Shown: positions 57,349 through 64,000 of the stretch, piece after piece
How positions within the stretch are numbered: the first letter of the stretch is position 1
Layout of the letters: each line of letters begins with the position of its first letter
Source of the DNA: Sodalis sp. dw_96
Lineage (GTDB): Bacteria; Pseudomonadota; Gammaproteobacteria; Enterobacterales; Enterobacteriaceae
Assembly: GCF_018449575.1 (NCBI RefSeq)
Contig: NZ_JAAVUT010000002.1
Location: 434,001-498,000 of the forward strand
Length of the DNA stretch: 64,000 bases
Direction of reading: 5' to 3'
Position numbers and translations under genes: made by a program
The notes under the pieces: model-generated
Databases searched by the model: none
What the model saw: only the letters and a program-made list of their open reading frames with translations
What the model was told of the DNA's origin: nothing

Positions 57349-58109
57349 CCGCCGACGGGTCTTCCAGGGCGGCCGGTTCTTTACTGCTCGATCCGGGGGG
57401 ATTCAAGGGTAGTGAGAACCAGCCCCAACGCCGGCCCCTTTAGTGTGATTTCTCCCACTTGCGCGATGTGCCCTCTCCAATGCCACCTGTCTGAGGCGCT
57501 CGGCATTAGCCAATAATAAACATACCCCTGCCATTTTCATAGCTTTCATTGGCGCAAAAAATGGCACCAAAACATTCTAGGTATAAACATCATTAGGCTA
57601 GCGGAATGCGATAATAAATTTTTATAGGGATCGCTATTCAATGCAGAGAGTTTTTTAAATTCGTTGAAAAAACCTAATACATCGGTGTGTAACCAATTAT
57701 TCATCGCATCAATTGTTGCACTGTTAGTCAATATATAACAGCAAATCGGTCACATCTAAAGAAGCACATCACCATCACAGGATTATAAGGACTTAATATC
57801 AACGAATGCGTATTGTATACTGGCATAAAGTGTAGTTTACTATAGGGAAATTTCGTGTAAAATTGCAAGCATTCCAGAAAGCTCTATGATTTTAGGTGAT
57901 ATTAGATATTTCTTAGCAAAGAATATTAACTAAAAATTAAATTATGTAGTGTAAATAAGCGGCCACCTCGACTTGGACACATAATGCTCCACAACGCTAA
58001 CGATCTGTAGGTTATAATTAATTCATTGCCAATTAATTTGTTTTTTAATAAATGCACTATTCTATGTTCTAAATGGTTAAAAATACAGCCTTAAAGGAGG
58101 AGCTATACT
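57349..58109. other. AT-rich gap and promoter region of the RiPP cluster
   Basis: About 760 bp. The first 150 bp is GC-rich like the SulP gene; from about 57530 onward composition turns clearly AT-rich, as in the cluster itself, suggesting a transfer boundary. No gene is supported; a 61-codon leftward frame at 57546-57731 has no recognised match. AAAGGAGGAG of the precursor gene ends the gap. Confidence 0.5.
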
Positions 58110-58247
58110 ATGGATAAATTGCGAGATGCAATAAAAAATAACACTAAAACACCACTGGCAAAAGACACCGGCGATTTACTGAAATCTATTCGCGGTGGAG
58201 CAGGTAACGACGGCTGGGTTAAATTCGGTTGGAAAAAGAAATTCTAG
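58110..58247 (+). CDS. xyeA: RiPP precursor peptide (XyeA/triceptide type)
   Basis: 45 residues. Leader MDKLRDAIKNNTKTPLAKDT, then GDLLKSIRGG: Leu at -7, Ile at -4 and GG at -2/-1 form a double-glycine cleavage site. The core is AGNDGWVKFGWKKKF (31-45), with two Trp-X-Lys motifs (36-38, 41-43), the pattern that XyeB-type radical SAM enzymes turn into three-residue cyclophanes. AAAGGAGGAG is a strong ribosome site. A hairpin terminator lies between it and the maturase gene, so the precursor can be made in excess. Product is probably a small basic antibacterial peptide; activity is inferred. Confidence 0.85.
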   Translation: MDKLRDAIKNNTKTPLAKDTGDLLKSIRGGAGNDGWVKFGWKKKF

Positions 58248-58262
58248 GAAAAATTAATAGCC

Positions 58263-58286
58263 AAAGCGATGCCTCGCATCGCTTTT
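58263..58286 (+). terminator. Attenuating hairpin between precursor and maturase genes
   Basis: AAAGCGATGC (58263-58272) pairs with GCATCGCTTT (58276-58285) around a three-base loop, followed by only a short T run, so some read-through into the downstream genes is expected. Confidence 0.8.
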
Positions 58287-58325
58287 AATTCATTGCCCTT
58301 ATCACACTCCATTCTAGAGTATAAT

Positions 58326-59513
58326 ATGAAGGATAAGCAGCCAAAACATCTTGAAATAATTCTTAAAGTGAGTGAACGTTGCAACCTGAATTGTAGCTAC
58401 TGTTATGTATTTAATATGGGCAGCGATTTGGCATTGAATAGCGCACCAGTAATATCACGTGCAACAATTAATTCCCTTAAAAATTTCCTCGAAAGATCAG
58501 TCAGAGAATACAGCATTGATGTTATTCAAATAGATTTACACGGCGGTGAACCTCTGATGCTTAAAAAAGAGCGAATGGCAGTTCTTTGCGCATTAATACG
58601 CGAGGGTGATTATAATGGAGCTTCCGTTCAAATAGGAATTCAGACTAATGCCACACTGATTGATGAGGAATGGATTGAAATTTTCTCTCGATATCATGTT
58701 TCCGTCAGCATCTCAATAGATGGCCCGAAACACGTTAACGATATTCATCGGCTCGATCATCAAGGCCGCAGCAGTTATGAAAAAACACTTCGCGGATATA
58801 AGTTACTTTCGACACGCTCTACCGACGGCAAAAAAGAGATAAACGCTCCGGTCTTGTCTGTTCTTACACCAAAGGCCAACGGTTCAGAACTTTTCAGCCA
58901 CCTATATGATGTGATGGGATGCCGCAACTTTGATTTCCTGTTGCCTGATTGCAACTACGATAATCCGATTGATACTGCAGCCATCGGACGCAGTTTGATT
59001 GAAATATGCGATAAATGGTATGCACAAAACGATCCCGACTGTGTCGTACGTATTGTAAACGCCCATATGGCGCATCTGGCCGGGAATAAAAAAAACGTTG
59101 TACTGGGAGTTACTAATGTAAATAAAAATGCCCTGGCTTTAGCTTTTACCGTAACCTCGCAAGGCGAGATCTACGTTGATGACACGCTGCGCTCTACCCA
59201 TTCAGATATTTTCACATCTATAGGTAATATCACGCATACCTCTCTTGAAGAGATTTTCGCTAGCAGGCAGCTTATTGCACTCAATATCATACAAGACACA
59301 ATACCAAGAGAATGTTCAGAATGTGTTTGGCGTAACATATGCGCGGGTGGCAGGCCGATAAATCGTTATTCGTCTATCGATGGATTCACAGGGAAAACCA
59401 TTTACTGCGATGCTATGAAGATGTTTTTAGGCCGCTGCGCGTCAATACTCAACGAGATGGGCGTCAGTATTGAAGAGCTGGTAATAAATTTAGGAATAGA
59501 AAATGATAAATAA
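58326..59513 (+). CDS. xyeB: Radical SAM/SPASM peptide maturase (XyeB type)
   Basis: 395 residues from MKDKQPKHLEIILKVSERCN. The 4Fe-4S/SAM motif is CNLNCSYC (Cys19, 23, 26); LHGGEP (71-76) and the barrel follow; SPASM cysteines at 330, 333, 339, 361 and 371 can hold auxiliary clusters. It is expected to crosslink aromatic side chains to the beta-carbon of the residue two positions on, forming cyclophanes in the precursor. Start 58326 is used since the alternative ATG at 58269 falls inside the terminator hairpin. Its end overlaps the protease gene by 11 bp. Confidence 0.92.
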   Translation: MKDKQPKHLEIILKVSERCNLNCSYCYVFNMGSDLALNSAPVISRATINSLKNFLERSVREYSIDVIQIDLHGGEPLMLKKERMAVLCALIREGDYNGASVQIGIQTNATLIDEEWIEIFSRYHVSVSISIDGPKHVNDIHRLDHQGRSSYEKTLRGYKLLSTRSTDGKKEINAPVLSVLTPKANGSELFSHLYDVMGCRNFDFLLPDCNYDNPIDTAAIGRSLIEICDKWYAQNDPDCVVRIVNAHMAHLAGNKKNVVLGVTNVNKNALALAFTVTSQGEIYVDDTLRSTHSDIFTSIGNITHTSLEEIFASRQLIALNIIQDTIPRECSECVWRNICAGGRPINRYSSIDGFTGKTIYCDAMKMFLGRCASILNEMGVSIEELVINLGIENDK

Positions 59514-60318
59514 ATGCATGAAAATTACCCTGCTAATAATGTTGTTATTCATAGAGCATGATAGTTATGCTCTGACAAGCAAAATAAGGCTTACTGATAC
59601 TTGTGAACCATTAACTTCGTTGAATATCAATGGCAAAAAAGTTGAGCGTTTACTTATTGATACCGGTGCCACGGGCGGCATTCACCTCAGAGAAAGTGTC
59701 ATAAAGAGCCTGCCAGGCCATCCCGCTAACTATGTAAAAATAGAGAGATATTCAGACGCCTTTGGAATTGTCAGGCATGCGAAATTTTTCCTAGCACCAC
59801 AGCTGCTAATAAATGGCGCTCGTATGGATAATGTTCCCCTAACCACTTTCAATTTGTGGGGCAATCAGCATGAGCGGCAGAATATTGAGCCAATCAATGG
59901 CGTTATCGGGCTTGATACTTTTGGCGATAATGTCCTCATCATTGACCTGCAAAAATTGACGCTCGAAGTCACCACCAGAGTCAAGCTTGACAAGCAAAGA
60001 GAATGGGATGAATTGCCAATTACACGCACTGAATATGGTATAGAGCTTTATGCCATCGGTGACGCTGGCAGGCGTTTGAGACTAGTTTTAGATACAGGTG
60101 CAAACCGAAGTGTATTATTTGCGAAGGAGTCTGGAAAAAATAGGAAAAGTATAACCGAAGTGGTAACCGGAAAAAACGTGGTAATTAAAGTTATGCGTAA
60201 TGGATTTGATGCGCCCGAGCTAGCTAGAGGGGGTATAGATGGCGTAATTGGATGCGATTATTTTAAAGGTAAACGGTTAATAATAGACAAAAAAAATATT
60301 TATGTATCAACCCGTTAA
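59503..60318 (+). CDS. Exported two-lobed aspartic protease of the RiPP cluster
   Basis: 271 residues. N-terminal hydrophobic MKITLLIMLLFIEH-type signal peptide followed by two retropepsin-like halves, each with a catalytic loop: LIDTGATGG (Asp53) and LVLDTGANRS (Asp197), and matching flap/psi-loop segments INGVIGLDTF and IDGVIGCDYF. It thus forms a pepsin-like enzyme in one chain, acting outside the cytoplasm. Aspartic proteases accompany Xye-type clusters; it may trim the peptide after export or protect the producer. Confidence 0.85.
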   Translation: MINKCMKITLLIMLLFIEHDSYALTSKIRLTDTCEPLTSLNINGKKVERLLIDTGATGGIHLRESVIKSLPGHPANYVKIERYSDAFGIVRHAKFFLAPQLLINGARMDNVPLTTFNLWGNQHERQNIEPINGVIGLDTFGDNVLIIDLQKLTLEVTTRVKLDKQREWDELPITRTEYGIELYAIGDAGRRLRLVLDTGANRSVLFAKESGKNRKSITEVVTGKNVVIKVMRNGFDAPELARGGIDGVIGCDYFKGKRLIIDKKNIYVSTR

Positions 60319-60336
60319 TCCACACTTGGGGTTAAA

Positions 60337-61530
60337 TTGAATATTTTCCGCAAAGAGGCGATTGAAAGTCACAGCCTGGATTGGATAGGCAGGCATTCTC
60401 TAACGCTTGCTAAGCCACCCTTATCTCCATTAGTTGCTAGTTTGGCAACTATTGGGGTGATTGCCGGACTCATGATTTTCTGCTCATATGAGATCAATGT
60501 AGAGGCATCAGGCCAGGTGTCATTTCGTCCGAGTATTTACACCTTAACTTCTCCTCTGGAAGGCGTGGTGACTTTTGCAAAGAATGTCGGGGGGGAGCAG
60601 GTCAGCCGAGGTGAAACTCTTTACACAATAGCCAGAAAAATAATTCTCGGCGGCGTAGAAAAACATTTGAAAAGAGAATTTCTTATTCGTGAAAAAATAG
60701 CCAACTTAGAGGCAATCAAAATAGACATAACGATGTCAATAGCAAGGATTAAAAGCGATTATGGGCAAAAAAAAGTGTTAAAAAAAGAGATACTTTCTTA
60801 TTATCAGCAACTTTTGACTACTCAAGGAAAGAAATTTGAGCTTGCAGAAAAACGCAACGCTTTGTTTTTAAAGCACAGTAAAAACGGTATTATTTCTAAA
60901 ATTGAGCTGCAAGAAGCGGCGCGGCAACTTCTGGAGGGTAAGGAAGAAACTCAACGTATAAAGGTGTCAATATCGCAGATTAACTATGAAATAAAAATGC
61001 TTTACATATCCCTAAACCAAGAGCTGGAAGCCTTCAAAACAAAAGAAGCGGAATATACCCGATGGTTAGCAGATGCTCATCAAGAACTCTTGGAAGCCAC
61101 CAGCTCGGCATCTGCTGATATAATCGCTCCTTCGCAGGGAATACTCGGTTACTCAACAGTAATCCCCGGTGATGCTGTCAAAGAAGGTGACGTAATAGCG
61201 CTCATTCTGCCGGAAGGTGCGCTGCCTACGATAACGCTTAACATTCCTTCAGCTGCAATGGGTGGAATTCACGCGGGGCAAACCGTAAAAATCCGTGTTT
61301 CTTCATTTCCATGGCGCAGATATGGGAAACTTAACGGTATCGTTAAAACTGTATCTCCCGCGGCAATACGTAAACCAGAAGGTATGTTTTTTGCTGTGAC
61401 AGCTGAACCCGAACACAACCCCAATTTTCGATTACGCCAAGGTATGGAAGTTACCGCCAATATCACGACGGACAAAAAACGCGTTTATCAGTTGCTTTAC
61501 AATTTCATTGCGGCAAAATGGAAAAGTTAA
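60337..61530 (+). CDS. HlyD-family periplasmic adaptor of the RiPP exporter
   Basis: 397 residues from a TTG start after CTTGGGG. One membrane helix at about 33-50, then a lipoyl-like half (GVVTFAKNVGGEQVSRGETL), a long coiled coil (about 105-245, rich in Lys/Glu), the second lipoyl half (IIAPSQGILGYSTVIPGDAV) and a beta-barrel (TVKIRVSSFPWRRYG). Bridges the ABC exporter to an outer membrane channel, probably TolC encoded elsewhere. The stop overlaps the exporter start by 13 bp. Confidence 0.9.
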   Translation: MNIFRKEAIESHSLDWIGRHSLTLAKPPLSPLVASLATIGVIAGLMIFCSYEINVEASGQVSFRPSIYTLTSPLEGVVTFAKNVGGEQVSRGETLYTIARKIILGGVEKHLKREFLIREKIANLEAIKIDITMSIARIKSDYGQKKVLKKEILSYYQQLLTTQGKKFELAEKRNALFLKHSKNGIISKIELQEAARQLLEGKEETQRIKVSISQINYEIKMLYISLNQELEAFKTKEAEYTRWLADAHQELLEATSSASADIIAPSQGILGYSTVIPGDAVKEGDVIALILPEGALPTITLNIPSAAMGGIHAGQTVKIRVSSFPWRRYGKLNGIVKTVSPAAIRKPEGMFFAVTAEPEHNPNFRLRQGMEVTANITTDKKRVYQLLYNFIAAKWKS

Positions 61531-63617
61531 AAAATTTGAATCTACAACCTCGACTGCCCGACATAATACAAGATGAAGCTATAGAGTGCGGGCTCGCTTG
61601 TATAACGATGATTCTTAACTATCATCGCCACCTAATCACTCTTAATAGTTTACGTGAAAAATTTAATATTCCTGCCGCAGGGCTTAGCGTAAAAGAGATA
61701 ATCGAAATCTCTGAAAAAATGGGCCTTACAGGTAGGCCATTTCGTGCTCAGTTACAGGAGCTATATAATGTCAAGGCTCCTTGCATTTTGCACTGGTCTT
61801 TTAACCACTTTGTCGTTCTCAAAACTATTAAACGCACTTATGCCATTATACATGATCCTGCCTGCGGTCGTCGCAAGATTAGCCTAGCTGAACTTTCAGA
61901 TTGCTTTACAGGCATTGCTATCGAATTGCAGCCGGGGGCTCGCTTTGAAAAAAAACGGACCCATCAATGTTTCACGTTGCGAGACATGTTTTCTGGCATA
62001 GACGGGAAACTGCGGCTTTTGTTCAGAGTGTTGCTGATTTCCTGCGCCGTAGAAAGCTTAACCTTACTTATACCGATATTCATTCAATTTGTCATTGATA
62101 CCGTGTTACAAAACAGTGAAATAGGATCACTAACGTTATTAATGGCTCTTTTTATTTCGCTTGTATTCATCCGTTCTATTCTATCCTGGTGTAGAGCATG
62201 GGCTATTGCGTCAACAAAATATGCGATCGGCTTGCATTGGTCTGAAGGGTTATTTACGAAGCTTGTTAGCCTACCAGTGAACTTTTTTGAAAAAAGAAAC
62301 CTCGGCGAAATGGCGTCGCGAATGCACTCTCTTGATGAAATCAAAGAGACTTTCACCGCGCGGACCATAGGAGCCATTCTCGACTTGGTACTGATCATTC
62401 TTCTCTCAGTTATAATGTTTTCCTATAACACTCTACTTTTTGTCCTTGTGCTGTTGTTGGCTGCAATCTATATTTCATTTAAGGTACTTAGCTTTTCGCG
62501 ATACCGCTCTACGCTTAATGAAATGATAATAAGTTCAGCCGCGCAATATAGCTTTTACATGGAAACAGTAAAAGCTATTTCTGTTATCAAAATCCTGAGA
62601 ATTGCTGATATACGAAAATTGAGATGGCTTAATCTTTGTACCTATACGGCTTCAGCGAATATTCGTTTATTTCAGATAGACTTTTTTTCACAGGTTCTTT
62701 CTCTTACCATTACCGGGATAACTGCCGGCATAGTCATTTATGTTGGCGCTCATGTCGTCGATACCGGCGGCTTTACGACCGGGGGTATATTTGCTTTTAT
62801 GCAATTTTCCGATCTATTCATGTCGCGTTTAATCAATTTTAGTGATGCACTTTATCAATTCCGCCTCGTGCCTGCCCACACAAGAAGACTGGGTGATATC
62901 GCGTTGGCTAAAAGCGAGAATTTTTCTGGTGAAGATAATTATTGCATGGTTGCACCTGTAGGTTTGGTAGAAGTGAAAGATCTTTGTTTTACTTACTCAC
63001 CTTCCGAGCCGCCCATTTTCGAAAACGTGACCTTTAGCGTTTCACCGGGCGAAAGTCTTGCAATCGTTGGCCGTTCCGGCTGCGGTAAATCCACTTTACT
63101 TTCAGTGCTGGCATCGCTACGCGAAAGTCTTTCAGGTTCTATTTTGATTGATGGTGTTCCACTTCAACGCTTAGGTCTTGATGATTATCGTTCCATGATC
63201 TCTTTTGTTATGCAAGAAGATTTGCTTCTCTCCGGCACATTGCAGCAAAACATCACCTCTTTTTCTGATAGACCTGATATTGAACATATGAAAAAGTGCG
63301 CCAAGGCGGCATCCATTCATGAAGAAGTAGAGATTATGCCTCTTGGCTATCTAACATTAATTGGTGAGTTGGGTAGCTCATTATCAGGCGGCCAAAAACA
63401 GCGGATATCTTTGGCTCGCGCGCTCTATAGAAAACCGACTATTTTAATTCTTGATGAGGCAACCTCCGCACTAGATGTGGAAAACGAACGGAAGATTAAT
63501 GAGGCGATAAAATCAATGAAAATAACCCGTATTTTCGCCGCACACAGGCCGGATGCAATCGCGGTTGCAGACAAAATTTATAGTCTACCTGATAATAAAG
63601 TGATTAATAAACGGTGA
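61518..63617 (+). CDS. C39-peptidase ABC exporter for the RiPP
   Basis: 699 residues in three parts. C39 protease 1-135: QDEAIECGLAC with catalytic Cys24, His97 in HWSFNHFVVL, Asp113 in HDPA. A six-helix transmembrane domain (about 160-440). An ATPase: Walker A GRSGCGKST (518-526), signature LSGGQ (622-626), Walker B LILDEATSALD. It cuts the leader after the double glycine and exports the modified core. Together with the HlyD protein it forms a bacteriocin-type type I secretion system. Confidence 0.93.
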   Translation: MEKLKNLNLQPRLPDIIQDEAIECGLACITMILNYHRHLITLNSLREKFNIPAAGLSVKEIIEISEKMGLTGRPFRAQLQELYNVKAPCILHWSFNHFVVLKTIKRTYAIIHDPACGRRKISLAELSDCFTGIAIELQPGARFEKKRTHQCFTLRDMFSGIDGKLRLLFRVLLISCAVESLTLLIPIFIQFVIDTVLQNSEIGSLTLLMALFISLVFIRSILSWCRAWAIASTKYAIGLHWSEGLFTKLVSLPVNFFEKRNLGEMASRMHSLDEIKETFTARTIGAILDLVLIILLSVIMFSYNTLLFVLVLLLAAIYISFKVLSFSRYRSTLNEMIISSAAQYSFYMETVKAISVIKILRIADIRKLRWLNLCTYTASANIRLFQIDFFSQVLSLTITGITAGIVIYVGAHVVDTGGFTTGGIFAFMQFSDLFMSRLINFSDALYQFRLVPAHTRRLGDIALAKSENFSGEDNYCMVAPVGLVEVKDLCFTYSPSEPPIFENVTFSVSPGESLAIVGRSGCGKSTLLSVLASLRESLSGSILIDGVPLQRLGLDDYRSMISFVMQEDLLLSGTLQQNITSFSDRPDIEHMKKCAKAASIHEEVEIMPLGYLTLIGELGSSLSGGQKQRISLARALYRKPTILILDEATSALDVENERKINEAIKSMKITRIFAAHRPDAIAVADKIYSLPDNKVINKR

Positions 63618-63818
63618 TGCGGCTTTCATAAACTGAGCAACCCGGTTCAGTAGCTTACACATATTTTGGCATTAATAATTACGCGTTATGGCTTCATTAG
63701 ACGACAACCATAGCCGATCTAATTTTTCAAACATGGAGAACAGAACGCTAAATATCTTTTAAATTCAGCGATATCTTGATTATACTCTCCCTTTTTGTGA
63801 ACTGTTGCTGAGGAAGTG

Positions 63819-64000
63819 ATGCGTCAAATCGTCTTGTTATTGTCATCGTTATTTTTAGCCGGCTCGGTTTTTGCCGGCCCGGTCTTGGCTAATTCAATTT
63901 TATCTCTATCGTCGGCCTTGAATGAGCGCATGCTTATAATGAAAGATGTAGCAGGCTACAAGGCAGAACATCATTTACCGGTGGAAGATTTGGTTAGGGA
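63819..64000 (+). CDS. aroQ: Periplasmic chorismate mutase (gamma-AroQ), 5' part only
   Basis: Signal peptide MRQIVLLLSSLFLAGSVFAG, likely cut near ANS, then ILSLSSALNERMLIMKDVAG and KAEHHLPVEDLVR, matching the N-terminal helix of exported AroQ enzymes (E. coli-like LLALVNERLAVMPDVARWKW pattern). It converts chorismate to prephenate in the periplasm. The gene runs off the window. AGGAAGTG precedes the ATG. Confidence 0.85.
   Translation, partial: MRQIVLLLSSLFLAGSVFAGPVLANSILSLSSALNERMLIMKDVAGYKAEHHLPVEDLVR

Noticed and set aside
57546-57731. 61-codon leftward frame in the gap before the RiPP cluster
   Set aside because: No ribosome site or family match; AT-rich DNA readily gives frames of this size.

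Overview
The window comes from a gammaproteobacterium, most likely an Enterobacterales genome of the Sodalis/Pectobacteriaceae kind. Pointers are the ascG-ascFB beta-glucoside locus arranged as in Escherichia coli, a YmiA-family mini-protein, a periplasmic chorismate mutase, GC-rich coding DNA, and several decaying gene fragments between intact metabolic genes. The species assignment is inference; no rRNA or other marker lies in the window.

Layout. 1-2.6 kb: the tail of an outer-membrane efflux protein, a fibronectin-III protein with a proline-rich 23-residue repeat, and a small exported peptide with a structured leader. 2.6-15 kb: accessory metabolism with four LysR regulator or oxidoreductase/hydrolase pairs, a GntP permease, an unusual Nramp-like transporter with a 44-bp tandem repeat at its 3' end, and an orphan MT-A70 methyltransferase. 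15-20 kb: an amino-sugar operon read leftward (SSS symporter, NagB-like deaminase, NagA deacetylase, ROK regulator) with a dyad operator. 20-31.6 kb: a PerC-like regulator, then two divergent units: leftward GntR regulator, creatininase-like amidohydrolase, ketopantoate-reductase-like and SDR enzymes; rightward a complete peptide ABC importer plus isoaspartyl peptidase. 31.8-35.5 kb: LacI regulator, AGE-family sugar isomerase and MFS transporter. 36-40.5 kb: a two-gene unit of a 1104-residue SF1 helicase and a putative zinc-binding partner, possibly a defence module. 40.5-50 kb: chemoreceptor, enoyl-CoA hydratase remnant, polyphosphate kinase, tiny lipoprotein, and ascB-ascF with divergent ascG. 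50-57.3 kb: LysR/YciI/NIPSNAP genes, envelope-stress-type membrane proteins, a peptide deformylase paralogue and a SulP transporter.

57.4-63.6 kb is the most notable region: an AT-rich RiPP cluster. It has a 45-residue precursor with a double-glycine leader and the core AGNDGWVKFGWKKKF, a radical SAM/SPASM maturase, an exported two-lobed aspartic protease, an HlyD-type adaptor and a C39-peptidase ABC exporter. It fits the XyeA/XyeB (three-residue cyclophane, 'triceptide') type, and the core predicts two Trp-X-Lys crosslinks. The window ends inside a periplasmic chorismate mutase gene.

A second unusual structure is at ascG: its start region is repeated five times with a 35-bp period. Three of the upstream copies are 12-codon frames that each stop in an ATGA overlap with the next start, a chain of apparently coupled mini-cistrons leading into the repressor.
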